Shown: positions 35,191-47,263, counted from the stretch's first letter. The stretch is DNA of 64,000 nt from Undaria pinnatifida (GCA_012845835.1 JABAKD010000022.1:6003042-6067041), one strand, 5' to 3'. The notes: generated by a model from the letters alone, not told the origin. Made by a program: numbers and translations.

Positions 35191-35607
35191 TCCTCACTCA
35201 CTAGGGCGTCTCGACTCTGCTACAGTTTCACCCAGGCCGATCCGTGGTCCGGTTGTCCCTGAGACGTACCCTTTGACTTGGCGAATTTGCGAGCGACACC
35301 AGACCTTCGTCGTTCATGTTGCTCCTTGTATAGACCTTCTACAAATTTGACTGCTAGCGGGCTTTCCTTCGCATCACTCTCTCCGGGATTGACCCACCAG
35401 CCGCTAATAACGCCGACGCTCTGCCAATACGCAGTAAATGCAGTGCGAACTCTTCGGGATTTTCTCCCGCCGCTGGTACAAAAACTCTGGCCCGTGTGGA
35501 CTATCCGTACCCGCAAACGCTTACCCCTTTCGGCCCATGGCAAGAGGACAACAGGTCGTGGTCCGACAACGGAAAAGTAGTTAGACGAAACGATTATCAC
35601 TAGCCAC

Positions 35608-35742
35608 AGTAGTTCTAAGGGGAGTTGGCGACTTATATGCTTGATAAGGACACGCACCCAGCAACACTCGCAATCGGAGTATCACACACATCTTGCAAAT
35701 ATGAGTTTCGTCGGAATCTTCAACCTCTCGGCTGGCTGTTGT
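35608..35742 (+). repeat. MSxD start module, isolated copy
   Basis: GGGGAGTTGGCGACTTATAT, CGGAGTATCACACACA and CTTGCAAATATGAGTTTCGT match module A in reverse orientation. The ATG at 35,701 opens MSFVGIFNLSAGCCSVFFIF. A 37-bp duplication containing CAACAACCTTGCAGTTGG follows at about 35,797-35,870. Confidence 0.6.
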
Positions 35743-36228
35743 AGTGTTTTTTTCATTTTCTTTTAACAATAGTGTAGTAAGCTTGTAGATGTGTGTTTTG
35801 GGTCAACAACCTTGCAGTTGGTTGTGTGTTGTGTGTCAACAACCTTGCAGTTGGTTGTGTTATGTGTGCAGCCAGCAGACTGGGCAGTTTTCATCCCGTG
35901 GCTGTTATGCTGTTTTGGGCACTTTCTTTTCAGTGGCTCGGTGTCACTAGCAGCGTGAGCGACCCCCCTGCTCGCTCGAGCTGTTTGCCATTCTCGATAT
36001 AGTGTTACGAGATGGGGTGGTGATCTACGATGCACAAAAAAAAACTCGCCGAACGTGTTTTTGTCGGTGAGGTACAGAGTGACTCGAGCGAGTGTGATAC
36101 CTCAGAGCCGCTGGTGGAGATTGGGTGTACCCCCCTGCCATAGCTATGATTTTTCGCCTCTGCCCAACCTCCCTCTTTAACTCGCAGGGGGGAGGGGGGA
36201 TATATTATGTATACTTTCCAAATGTTAC

Positions 36229-36516
36229 TTGTCTGTACAATGTGTTTGTGGGAGAGCTGTAGGAATGGTCGTGGACCATTCGGGGACTCGATCTGCCGAA
36301 TCGAAGCTGCATTCAGTAGACCCCGGAAGATGGCCCATGGAAGGGAAAAAAAATGCTAGTCAGGGCAAAGTCACGTCGAATACCGCAGAGGCTACCTCTT
36401 CTGCCCGTGACGTGCATGGCCAACGGAATCGCCCCCCTCAACGGAATCGCCCTCCTCGTGGGCCCCAGATATATGACCAGAGGAGAAGCAAACAACAACA
36501 ATATTTGTTCTTCTAG
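36229..36516 (+). CDS. Hypothetical ORF at the inner edge of the right inner arm
   Basis: A 95-codon frame, basic and Arg/Pro/Gln-rich toward the end (RNRPPQRNRPPRGPQIYDQR). The left arm has the identical frame (complement 30,979-31,230), and the start region (VCGRAGGMVVDRSGTRSAE) is also open in the third copy at 34,310-34,690. Retention in a diverged third copy is mild support; no domain is recognised. It may be a fragment of a transposon protein. Confidence 0.22.
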   Translation: MSVQCVCGRAVGMVVDHSGTRSAESKLHSVDPGRWPMEGKKNASQGKVTSNTAEATSSARDVHGQRNRPPQRNRPPRGPQIYDQRRSKQQQYLFF

Positions 36517-39500
36517 CAGTCTATAGTCCAATATTGTTGCTTATGTGTTACTTATACCCGGTACGCTGATATTTCATTTGCTTCCGTCTGTCGGTGAATT
36601 TGTCGTTTGGTTTCTCTTCGCTTCACAGTCTGTTATTTGTATGAATACGACACATCATTTGAATCTCTCTATTAATAGAAAGAAGGACGATCGATCAGAA
36701 TGGACAGGACTATTGGGTGATGGTGATGATGGTCGTTGGGTAGAAAGAACCGTTTTGTTACATGCGAAGACAGCACACAGCAGCATCAGATTTAGCTTCC
36801 TTTAGAGTTTGGAACTGTATTCGTATAGTGTACATGCACACACGGTTTTTCAACAGCAGTACTCGTAATGTGATATATTTCCCTGCTCTTCATATCCAGT
36901 GGGGGTCTCTCCATAGTGCCGGTTGAACAGCGCCGTGGTTTTCTATACTGCCAGTGAGATCGCTTGGCGCGACTTGAACTCTCTGACTCTCTATATATGT
37001 AATGATAGTAGAATACAAAAATACTGTTCCCAACGAAACGGGTGCCCTGAACAGTGCCTGCATGTGCAATATACCGGCACTAGTTGAGAGGACCCCACTG
37101 GTAATGCATGCGCATGCAAACTTGCCCATATTCACTACCATCCATCGCACAAGTACAGGCACAATTTCCTGGCTTGCCGCGGTTTTCGCCGAGAAACCAG
37201 ACGGAGACTGTGAACAGAAAAGAGGTGGACCTTGAACGGTCACACCGTATTGATCGATCGACAGGAGGGGAGGGAGAGAGACCTCGGCTGCTGCAAGGGC
37301 CTCACGATGGCTTCAACCGGTCGCAATGGTGGCGTGGATCGCGAGATAGAGGACGCCACAGCCGAGGATCTCATGTCCTCCACGTCCAGCCTGTGGTAAG
37401 AGGCAAGGGAATATTTGGGGGGGGGTGGGTCATGTCAATGAAAAACACAACCCGTTGTCACACCCACCCCCGAGTTGTGAGCAACGGTCGTATACCAACG
37501 AGGTATAAAGAGCCGATTATGTGGTCCCATGCATACCTAGCACTACAGGCAACGACAAGGTGCATGCACTCGCCCGATCGTGCTTGCACACGTCCAATTG
37601 AAAATATCGTGATTGATAGTGTCTCGCTCTATTGCGCGTCTTCTGCTGACGGTCGCACGACTTCTTGGTCTCCCGTGATCAACAACTTGATCGATTTTTG
37701 CATCGACCCCAGGCCGCCAAGAACGGTCGTGAAGAGACACAGGAAGAAAGCAACCCTCATCTGGGTCGTTTTGCTGGTGGCATTTTCCGTATGTGAGTCA
37801 ACTTCTAGATATGGTACGGTGGTACTTTGTAGTAGTAGGGAGGACTCATGGCAATGGGTAAGGAGTTGACAGTAGATATAGTGTACATATTTACAAGGGG
37901 GGCTTCGCCGTGGTGGATGGACGCCTGCTCGCGTCTCTACACATGCCCGGCGTGGTCCGGGACGTGAAAGGAAAGCATACAAAAATAAGCACTACGTACT
38001 CCCTAGGGGTTTAGAAAATAGACAAGCGACAGAACGTACTGCAAAGGGGTTGAGAGATCTCATGGAGATACAGAGTGACAAAGTAGGGTAAATATATATC
38101 GGCGAGTTCAAAAGGTAGCGAATCGAACTAACAACCCAACTCAAGCATGCAACCAACCTCCAATCTGGCATGAAAGCCACAAAAAGAAAAGTAAACTGCG
38201 GCAGCAGATACATTAGTATTGATAATGTGAAAATACCGCATGACCACGACACCATCACCGAACATCCCATGCACGGCGAGTCACTGGCGTGCGTTAACAC
38301 GGTACTGTGCTACTCCCACTTCTACCGCCACGACCACAGCTGCTGCTAAATCAATGCGAGCGAATCAAAACCAAAATAACGCTCACTGCTGTGCCAGCAT
38401 ATATATCCCTAGGCGAAAACGAACGGAGGATATTAGGTAATTATTGTGATAACCGTGGTTCGAACCCCCAAATTGCCAAGAATAGCAGTTATGTGCTAGA
38501 GATCCCAACTACACAACCACTACTGGTGCAATATATCCCCTGTGCCCCATCTCCGCGCAGCACGGCCCTCATGGAACCCCAAAACCTGACATGGTTCTGA
38601 GCTAGTGCTAGTGTATCCCAGGTAAACAACTGCTGTGCCAGGCTTTCCACGCCTCACCGTCGCCGAGCACAGTGTTAATACTAATGAAACCCAAATCTGC
38701 CATATACATACTTATTTGCCTGTGTAGACTATATCAAGTAAGCAACTACTGTACGCCGGTGTATCCCAACAAAGCAACTACTGTGCCAGATATGAGTTAT
38801 CCGCCAGTATATTTCAACTATACAACTGTGCAGCGCGGTACTAACGAACACCAAAGCTGCCGTGGGTTTGTGCCGGGTTTTTTTCCCCAACAAAGCAACA
38901 ACAACAGTGAACTGCTGTGCCAGATATCCCATGTCCCATCGTTCCTGTCTTAACTTGTATTTTTTTTTATTTTTTTTTCAAGGAGGTCAGTCGTGAGGTC
39001 GACGAATTTCGGGTCAATACTCATCTTTGCAAGCTGCGGTGTTGGTACTTGTAATATACTATGTGGGTCTGAATGGGAGGGGTTCTACTCTTTTGCTTTA
39101 AAACATATACAAGTAGACTATACACCTTGTATATTTGGTTTTTCTCCACTGGAATTATTTCGCACGTGTAATTCCAAAAACAGAAGGAGCGACAGCTGCG
39201 GCAGTTCGACAACAGCAAGCAACATTTCCAGTAATCTAATAGGCATACAATGATATTTTCACTTTGTTGTGGGTCCGTACATACATAACCAAAATAAAGA
39301 GGGGGGAGAAAGAGCATAAAAGCAACTGTATAGAACACTGTACACACCGAGGCTCGAACCCAGAGAAAGAAGAACAAATATACCTTGAAAAATATACGTT
39401 TGACAGACATTCGAACTCGCTCCAAATCAATTGACAATCGTTCGGGACTATCCCTAAAGCTACTGTTGTACGGATAAAAATGGGGCAATTTTGCTTCGTA

Positions 39501-39745
39501 AATTTACCCACGACTACGCACTTGACCTTTCGCAACATAAAGTTCGAAAAAAACACGAATTTGCATCAGCGATCGAGACACGAATCGAGAACGGCCGAGG
39601 CCGACCCAGGCAGAGTCGCGAGAGCCGAGCAAGGTGAGGCGCGTCCGGCAAACAGCGTGGATTTTCGCTCGAGTTATCTCGAAGACAACTCACAACCTGG
39701 TCTAAATCGGAGAGCCTTCGGCTGCTCTCGTCCAACCTCTGGATA
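36232..39745 (-). repeat. Right arm of inner inverted repeat (partner 27,733-31,263)
   Basis: Mirror copy of 27,733-31,263; details at that entry. One plus-strand frame (37,108-37,869, 253 codons) stays open only in this arm, while in the left arm it is split by frameshifts. It includes a hydrophobic ATLIWVVLLVAFSVC. The opposite strand over the same bases encodes a signal-peptide-like MRVAFFLCLFTTVLGGLG in both arms. I cannot tell which, if either, is real. Confidence 0.9.
39021..39488 (-). CDS. Hypothetical ORF, right-arm counterpart of 27,994-28,470
   Basis: A 155-codon frame retaining the Cys-rich and hydrophobic segments of its left-arm twin, and ending beside the minus-strand MSID module at ~39,015. 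The substitutions include amino-acid changes at several sites. No function assigned. Confidence 0.22.
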   Translation of the reverse strand: MPHFYPYNSSFRDSPERLSIDLERVRMSVKRIFFKVYLFFFLWVRASVCTVFYTVAFMLFLPPLYFGYVCTDPQQSENIIVCLLDYWKCCLLLSNCRSCRSFCFWNYTCEIIPVEKNQIYKVYSLLVYVLKQKSRTPPIQTHIVYYKYQHRSLQR

Positions 39746-40174
39746 CTCCTCCATTTTTTTTTTATATGTACACCAAGTATGGTACATATACCGGTATGGA
39801 GGTGACACGTTGCACAAGTGATGGCTGCAATAGTGCACCATCTGGCTACTACCTAGCCTGGGGAGCAACTTTTTCAGGTTGCAAAGAAGTCCATGACAGT
39901 CCATGACAAGCAAAGCCTTGGATTTAACATTGTTAACTTTGTTTGCAAAATGTGTACATGCATGGCGTTCCCCCTTTGCTTCCTAACGATGATGGCGGAA
40001 GTGCCCGAACCAGAGCCCGGACGAGATGGGATTATATCCTTCAAAGATAAATCCAGGTGTACCCAGGTACACACAATCATTCTATATGCAATAGACTATG
40101 CCTTCGGAGTATATTTAGTGTCTGAGTAACAGGTGCAACGGGGGCATTACCAGGTATATACTAGAGTATATAAT

Positions 40175-40347
40175 ATACCATGCGTGGATTGTATCAACAT
40201 GTTGCAGAAGCTGCTGCTGCTGCTGCTGAGGGGGACGCGGCGGCGGCGGAGGTGGTATTTGCTGATGCTGCTGCTGCTTCTGCTGCTGGTGTTGTAAGTA
40301 AGCGTTGTTGTACATGTTGTCTTCTGCGAGTACTGGATAGACCTGAG
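40175..40347 (-). CDS. Poly-Gln/poly-Pro exon candidate
   Basis: Read on the minus strand from an ATTTAG acceptor near 40,348, the frame gives HTQVYPVLAEDNMYNNAYLQ. This is followed by HQQQKQQQHQQI, six Pro, RPP, six Gln and LLQHVDTIHAW, and ends at a possible GTATAT donor. Mixed CAG/CAA codons and non-repetitive flanks suggest real coding sequence, as in transcription regulators, rather than a bare triplet repeat. No neighbouring exon could be attached. Confidence 0.28.
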
Positions 40348-40429
40348 TGTGCCTAAATATTGCATGATCCGAAGGGATGCGGACGGTGCCGTACGCGATT
40401 GGTAGTGTTGCAATGTTGTGGCAGCAGTC

Positions 40430-41100
40430 ATAAAGCGATTATGCTATTTCTTGATATTATTTAACGCTTTCATCTTTCGAAATGACGACCCGTTCCTGTT
40501 GATTGAAGTGGAATGATTCAATGGATAAAACTCATTCCAAACGTCCGCTCCTGCTCCAATCTTCGATATAACATGTTACAGCAGCTAACTCCCTTTACTC
40601 GTTTCCTCCTTATATCCCATCCCCTCGTTTCCTCCTTATGTCCCACTCAGAGTACCAATCAATGTGCCATCCCCTCCCTCGGCTGTTATGAATGAAAACC
40701 GTGTAAGTGGTGATAATGAATGAAGCCGAATCTGGTTGTTTGCCTATCATAGCGCTAGTGATTCTTTCTCCGTTTTTGTTCTACCCTCTTCCCCTTTTCC
40801 TAGACATGTTGCCCCTCATGGTAATTGGTAATTGGACTTGTTGTCTACCCCGGTTTATATAAGGCGTAGTCCCTGAAGGGCTCTGTCTTATCACTGCGTT
40901 TCTCCGGGTGTAGTCGCGTAACCGCCAAAACAATACGATAGATTATGTTTGCAATATGTTACGCTGTTGTTTGCTTAGCTTCTAGTTTTTTCTGAATTTC
41001 ATGTGTGTAGATAGTCTGGCTTTGTCGGGTTTCTATTTGTTATTTCTGAGGAAACAAACGTACTTTCAAAATACAAAATAATATATACCCAGTGTACTGT
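40430..41100. other. No gene recognised
   Basis: Contains a near-duplicate CTCGTTTCCTCCTTAT(A/G)TCCCA at about 40,598 and 40,623. No other structure was seen. Confidence 0.4.
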
Positions 41101-42480
41101 TATAATTCAAAAATATAAATACACTCCAGCTGTGAGATGGAAGAGTTTTTCTAGACTCATACTTGCAAAAAAAAAAAAATGTGTGTTGTACTCCGATCGC
41201 GCGTAGTACTGGATGTGTGTCCTCGTTAAGGATATAGGACGGCGACTCCCCTTGGAACTACAGTGTAGCTTGTACCAGGGTCAACAGGATGATGTTTTCA
41301 AATCTGTACGCGGAAACTATAAACTCGTTTTCGAGGGCGACAAAATGTAACAGCTGTGGAAGGAAATGCATGACTTTATTATCAAGTATATCCTGTAAGT
41401 CGGACAACTAGTGAGAGGAGGCCAGAGTTTTGAAAGGCGTGCGGGCTGGGGTTTGAACAAGAAGGAGAGGGGAGGGGGGGGGTGGGGTGGGGGGCGGGCG
41501 GGGTCAACTCAATACGTGTGCGGAAACTATAGATCCTTTAAGGGGATAAATCTGACGAACGTGGAAGGAACGCATCAGTTTATCATGTATATCCTGTAAG
41601 TCGTACAACCGGTGAGGAGAGCGCGGAGGGTTTGAAGGGTGGGGGAGGGGGGGAAGAGGGGATTTCCAACAGCTTTAGGTCGCATTTTTTATAATATTAT
41701 AAAAATTCAAATGCACTCCAGCTGTGAGGTCGAATATGTTGTCGAAACTCAGATGATGCACATATTATAAAAATTAAAATACACTCCAGCTGTGAGATCG
41801 AAGATTTTGTCAAAACTCATCTTTGCAAGCTGTGTGTGATACTCCGATCGCGCGTATTACGGGTTGTGTGTCCTCCAGAAGGATAGATATATATATATAT
41901 TTTAAAAACGAAAATACACTCCAGCTGTGAGATGGAAGATTTTGTAGAAACTCATCTTTGCAAGCTGTGTGTGATACTCCGATCGCGCGTATTACGGGTT
42001 GTGTGTCCTCATTAAAGATATAGGTCGGCGACTCCCCTTGCAACAACAGTGTAGCTATCAGGGTCAACAGGGTGATATTAGGCAGTCTGTGCGCGGAAAC
42101 TATAAAACCCGTTTCTGAGGTGGACCAAATCTGACAGCTGTGGAAGGAAATGCATCAGTTTATCAAGTGAGTCCTGTTAGTCGAATATCCAGTGAGGGGA
42201 GGGCGGAGTTTTTAAGGACGTGGGGGGCTGATTTTGATCAAAAGGGGGGCGGGAGGGGGGGGGGGGAGAAGACGGGTGGGGCAGGTCCATTTGTGCGTGG
42301 AAACTATAAATCTTTCTTGTGGGGGAGGGGGGGGGAATGTGGCGGGGGAGGCGGGGGGCGGGGGGGGAGGGCTTTAGGTCGCATATATGTAGGGGTTTAC
42401 TATACGCGTGGTGCTATGTCTAGGCGATGGTGCGGGTGGTGGGGAAGGAGGGGGCATTGGGGGCGGGGGTGGGTGGGATA
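41100..42480 (+). repeat. G-tract composite repeat cluster, copies 6-9
   Basis: Four module A starts in the same orientation (about 41,107, 41,700, 41,775 and 41,908). The last two are near-identical over ~100 bp and separated by (TA)n at ~41,886. The final copy continues through G tracts to module B at 42,390-42,470. The minus-strand ATG of the MSFD module is intact in several. Gly-rich plus-strand frames are artefacts. Confidence 0.75.
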
Positions 42481-42499
42481 TATATCGTACCTGGTATTG

Positions 42500-43394
42500 C
42501 ATTTCGCTCAAAGTTCGGGAGATATCTGAGAGTATTTGTTTTCAGTCAGACCAAGGTAATACTATTCGCTTCTGAGATTGCTGCGGAGTCATGGCCGCGA
42601 GAAACGCCTCGGAAACCACTCCATCTTAACCGATGGGGTTTGGTGAATACAGCGGTGAGTCGCGGAGGCTTGGTAGTTGTGAGTGTGTTCTTCATATATA
42701 TTAGATTTTTACTTCCGACCATCGACATCCAGTACATCGAAAGTATCTGTGCTGGCCTTATCTTCAAGAGAGATAAACTCGTCGTCGCTATTAAGTAAAT
42801 AATAGTAGACAAAGCTATGCCATCGCCAATAATAGCAAACAAACACGGCATTAATTCGAGACAAAGATATACCATCACAAACGGCCAACAAACACAGCAT
42901 GGATGCTTCATTACGTATATGTAGCAGCTTGTTGTTTGTTCTTCAGATTTAACTGGCATTTCTATCTATCTACGCCCAACAAAACCCGTATCCGTGCAGG
43001 TACCTCCTCCCAGAGGGACGAGTTTGTGGCCACTCGCAGCAAGGAGATACCCTCGGCGAACACAGTAAGGTTGTTTGGCCACAAACGGCCAAACACAATT
43101 TGGCCGCACACTGGCAAACACAATGAATACGATGTCGGAACAAACACAAGCAAGCGGGCATACCCGAATGTTTGCAAGGAAGAAAGAAAATGAGAATACC
43201 TGGGAACAAAGAAAAAATAGGAAACACGGAAATAAAGAGAGAAAAGGAGCGCAAGGGGGGGGGGGGGGTATTCAGGGGCGGGGGGAGTGAAAACAACGCG
43301 GGAGGTCAAAAGGAACACTAAGCAAAGCAAACACACCCGGCAACGAAGCAGGTACCAGCGTCGCGGGCAGCAACCATACTGGGTTTCCAATTCA
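42500..43394. other. No gene recognised
   Basis: A GTGAGT donor follows LNRWGLVNTA at ~42,654 (+), a possible exon end with no partner found. Bases 42,808-42,900 hold a two-unit repeat of about 45 bp (GACAAAGCTATGCCATC / GACAAAGATATACCATC). Bases 43,075-43,125 repeat GGCCAAACACAA-type sequence. A G run lies at 43,256-43,268. Confidence 0.35.
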
Positions 43395-43520
43395 GAGCCA
43401 TCCCACGGTATGGGTGCACCAGAAAGTCCATGAGCTCCTCACATGAGGAGCTAAATATCTCACCCGATACTTCGAAGGCATTCGTTCGCACAACCCGACC
43501 AAGCTTCTATGCCTTAATCC
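43395..43520 (+). repeat. Family B dispersed repeat copy
   Basis: Reads GAGCTCCTCACATGAGGAGCT (a perfect hairpin stem), then CATTCGTTCGCACAACCCGA and CCAAGCTTCTATGCC. It is matched in reverse at 57,190-57,370 and at the start of the window. Confidence 0.65.
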
Positions 43521-43604
43521 TGAAACAAGAAAAACATTTGTTTATAAAAGAAAAGGACCCCTCCCACAAAAAACTTCACCCACATAGCATAATATAAGTA
43601 CCAA

Positions 43605-44130
43605 CAAGCGGATTCGAAGTATGAGTACTGACTTGAAATTCGTCGAACTAACACCTCCTGACGTCCTGGAAATATATACATGTATTTAAATATTGGAGTG
43701 ACAGCGTGTCAATTTGGAACCGTGGGTTCGTGTCCCACAGAGTTTTTATTATTTTTGAGGTGGGAGTAGCTGCCTTTAATTCTCGAATGCTGTATTAAGA
43801 GCAACATATAGATAACTAATAATATTCTGTATTCGTACTCTTCCCGATATTAACAAAATAAACCGTCTACCATACATATGGTAAAGCAGTATAGTGGAAA
43901 CTACAGTAATACATTTATAAAATAGATGTGATGTTTTACCTAGCTCAAAATTCCCCACCTAAAGTATAAATACCAACACTTACCATTATAGTGGACAAAA
44001 AATAGGACACCTCCCAATAAAAAATCACCCATATAGTATGTTACGAGTACCAACAACGCAGCTTGCAAAGATGAGTATTGACCTGAAATTCGTCGAACTC
44101 ACGGCTGACGTCCTTGAAAATTAGTTATAA
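43605..44130 (+). repeat. Two MSxD start modules in tandem
   Basis: ATG at 43,620 opens MSTDLKFVELTPPDVLEIY and stops after 22 codons. ATG at 44,071 opens MSIDLKFVELTADVLEN and stops at once. Both follow a shared leader with AGGAC(C/A)CCTCCCA, TCACCCATATAG and GAGTACCAACAA. A T-arm-like GTGGGTTCGTGTCCCAC at 43,722-43,738 lies between them. Confidence 0.55.
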
Positions 44131-44810
44131 AATATGTACTCGTGAAAATACTTGACTAGTTACTAAAAGGTAGTCCCTCACTCGAGGAGTCCAATCGGAC
44201 AGGTACATTATTAGTTTAACCCAACAACTACAACCCATGACGTGGGATGATTCTTGACTCACTTAGGAGTAAGAGCACTGCCGCAACGTCCACTAGTAGT
44301 ACGTATGAATATTAAATTCTCATTCCATTCAATAATATCTCAAGTTGACATAAAAATATGAAGCGGCATCTTCCGATTGCCTTACTTCAGAAAATATGTG
44401 ACATATCGAACCCGGCTGGAGAGCAATGTACAGAGAATCGCGAGTATCAGGAACAACGGCATACGCCTGGCTTGATCGTGGGCGCATGCCATGGAACTTT
44501 TGCGGACGACGGAGCGTCAATAGCGGCCACGATTGTTCCCGATGACCAGGTAGTCTAGTTACATGGAAGCGGACTGATCTGGAAGTTTCCCATCGTCAAA
44601 GAGTTCCAACGATCAAAAGGCGACTTTCTGTATGTTTTCATGCTGTGCCGAGCCGTGTGCCAGGCTCCATGTCCCTAATCAGGCCTGCTCTAATGTAGTG
44701 AAATACGTCCCTCACTGGTACGTACGGGGTATAGAGCGAAAATCTGGCAACGATAGACTCGTTGAGGCGCTGATAAAATCTCGATGAAAAACACTACAGG
44801 TTTGTCACGG
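44131..44810. other. No gene recognised; partial family B copy at 44,160-44,290
   Basis: CCCTCACTCGAGGAGTCCAA and CGGACAGG resemble the family B hairpin end. The remainder shows no feature. Confidence 0.35.
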
Positions 44811-44814
44811 ACGC

Positions 44815-45135
44815 ACATTGCTGGGCATTTTCGCGGCTTGCCAAGGCAGTTGCCACGGCAAGCCGAGGCATGCCGGGCCACGTGCCGTGGCCACTGTCGT
44901 AGCAAGCCGTGACAACCCGCGTCTTGCCACCGCAAGTCAAACGGCGTTCCACCTGCCATGGTGCTGCCACTGCATTTGCTATGGTTGTACCCGTGGCACG
45001 CGCCGTGGCACTTGTATTGGCCATTATACCTGACCTGATGTTACCACGGCACTGCCTCCGCAAATCGTCCACGGCAAGCCCCACGGCTAGCCCCACGGTA
45101 AGCCCCACGAATACCCGCTGCATGTCTCCCCGCAA
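44815..45135 (+). repeat. GCCACGGCAAGCC minisatellite
   Basis: Variants of CCACGGCAAGCC recur irregularly from 44,820. They become a clean head-to-tail run near 45,068-45,110 (CCACGGCAAGCC, CCACGGCTAGCC, CCACGGTAAGCC). Palindromic TGCCACGGCA-like pieces are interspersed. The array ends about 200 bases before the inner edge of the right large arm. Confidence 0.6.
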
Positions 45136-45339
45136 TATCTACGGCTTTAGTGCGCGCGTGGCATAGCTTAGGGGCACGGCAGGTATTGCTGTACCAGTAT
45201 CTGTGTTGCCGTTGGCAACGTGTGGCGCTGGAAAATTATCGCTGCCATGGTTCAACCCTATTCGACGGTATAGCATCACCCGCCAAATTAGAAGCACGGC
45301 AGTTACCTTGTGAACATGTACCAGGTATTCCGTTTTGGC

Positions 45340-45600
45340 GTGTTTCCTCGGGCGGGCATCCCGGCCTTTGTGCTAATCGATAGGTCGGCACGTGCTACGG
45401 TAGAGGTGCACTCTCTGTTTCCTGAGACTCCTCGCCTGAGGAGCTGTATGCCTTCTAAGGCTAAAACAATAGTCTAGTGGTTCGAGCAAACTTAAAATGC
45501 AGTCTGAAGATCAAACCCATGGCCTAGGTATGCATTACACATTGCGAAACAGGAATGAAGCTCTGACGGTTCGGGGCTAAGGAGCAGCGTCATTCGGGGG
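45340..45600 (+). repeat. SINE-like dispersed repeat, family A, with possible tRNA-like head
   Basis: Order: GCACGTGCTACGGTAGAGGT, CTCCTCGCCTGAGGAG, TAGTCTAGTGGTTCGAGC (A-box-like), AGATCAAACCCATGG (B-box-like, ~30 bases later), then CCTAGGTATGCATTACACAT and a G/A-rich tail. The pol III boxes are weak matches. The left-arm copy (12,645-12,925) has lost them. Confidence 0.5.
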
Positions 45601-47113
45601 AAAAAAATGAGAAAAAATTGCTTTTTCTGTCATGGCACGCGTCGGTCCCCTGTTTTTCCAACAAATTGCCTCGTTTCGTCTTGTTGTGGTGCGGTGTACT
45701 CCTCGCTGGCTTAACGATGGCAGCAGCAGATTAACAGTTGACACTTGCAGGAGGTATCAAGCAGACTAACTAACTATAAGCCACGTTACACGTTCAAGTT
45801 ACCAAGTTTGTGTGCGTACTGCTGTCGTACACGATTCAAATCAGTGTGGCAAAATAGTTTCCTCCATCGAGGGTATCAGCAACATAGTGAGCTGCTGTAC
45901 GTAGCAGGTTCAGAATATGGATTCATTTCACCTGTTTCACGCTGCAGACCTCCAATAAACCGCTCAAAATGACGATCACGCCTGAACGCTTCAGGCTTGG
46001 TTTGTGTACAGTAAAGCTGCTTTTTGCGAGTCCTCCCTCTACTCGTGGCTTTGGAGGTGGCCCAGTCAATCTCTTTCCTGCTATACGGTGCAAGCGTTCC
46101 CCTCCTTGAGCTCGCCGTACATTGGCATCTGTGGTGCGTGGGGTGTGGGATCTGTGTCGGTTATGTACATGGTAATATGATATGGCCCATCCAATATTTT
46201 TCCTGCCCTGAGGTGTGGCCGGTGCCCTCCTCGAGCTCGGCATACCTTGGCATCCGTGCTGCGTGGGGTGTGGGATCTGTGTCGGTTATGTACATGGTAA
46301 TACGATATTACATACGGGATATTCTACGTTATTCCCACCATTCAATTGATAGTGCATGGATCTGTGATTTGGGGTTTCTGTGTTCGAAGACACCAGTGCG
46401 ACGTACAACTCCGTGGACTGGGTGCATCTTTTTCAAGGACACGCAGCCGTTCCTTCCTTCTCGTCGAGGTGAACACATACTTCGAAGAACCTCCTCGCGG
46501 TCGACTTCAAGCTGTGCATGACCAGACTCTACATGGACTCTTTGTTGCTGGTTACGTGTTAGACGGTGTTTGATTCCCCGGTTCGTTTGTCGCTAAACAT
46601 GCAAAAATGCTTTAGTTTTTACCCGAGGAGATAATCACTCGTGAGTTGTGCTTGATTGAATCATCAGCCGGAGTGACGCCTCGGACAGCCGGTGCCTGGA
46701 CAACGTTCACCGTCCGCTATCTTGGGCGCTTCTTGTGTGCTTATCGGCCAAATCCTCCCTCTATTCTATGCTTCGAGCGATATGGCTGTCGACCCCCCGC
46801 ATGCGAAATTAAAAAGAAGGCCACCGTGACATTCTCAAAATTCATAGGCCTGATAGTGTGGACTTTACACACCAAGCTTGCGTTGGCGCGGATTGTGTGG
46901 ACTTTTCATGTCAAACGTTGGCCCTGTCGACGACGCAAAGGTAAAAAGTCACGTCCTATTATCGACGCAAAAAATCCATGAGTATCTCTTAGGTCCACCA
47001 GCTGTAGTACTGAGGTCCCGGTTTCGACAGTTCTAGCTCGGCAACTTTTGTTCCCCATAACCTGCACACCACTAGTTACCATACGTTGGAGTTCGATTGA
47101 ACGGGTTTCCGGC

Positions 47114-47263
47114 TTGGTGTTTAGGACCGTTTTAATGTTAGTGCGCACGTATTTCCCCGGCCGTTCTCTGTTCGGTCGTCCGCTCCTCTCTCCAGATGTC
47201 GGGTACATCGTGTGGGACACTTTCGAAGCGCGACGATCCCCCGCGGCAAGTTTTATGCTCGAG
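47114..47263 (+). CDS. Membrane-protein gene, copy R: upstream exon
   Basis: Partner of 11,027-11,176. Reads YFPGRSLFGRPLLSPDVGYI, then VWDTFEARRSPAASFMLE, and ends at CTCGAG/GTGGGT, a weaker donor than the left GTGAGT. The 5' edge is uncertain. Confidence 0.4.

Noticed and set aside
37108-37869. 253-codon ORF in the right inner arm
   Set aside because: The near-identical left arm breaks this frame, and the opposite strand is equally open, so it is not called as a gene.
43722-43738. tRNA gene (T-arm-like hairpin)
   Set aside because: GTGGG-TTCGTGT-CCCAC pairs well but no A box, anticodon arm or acceptor stem is found upstream.
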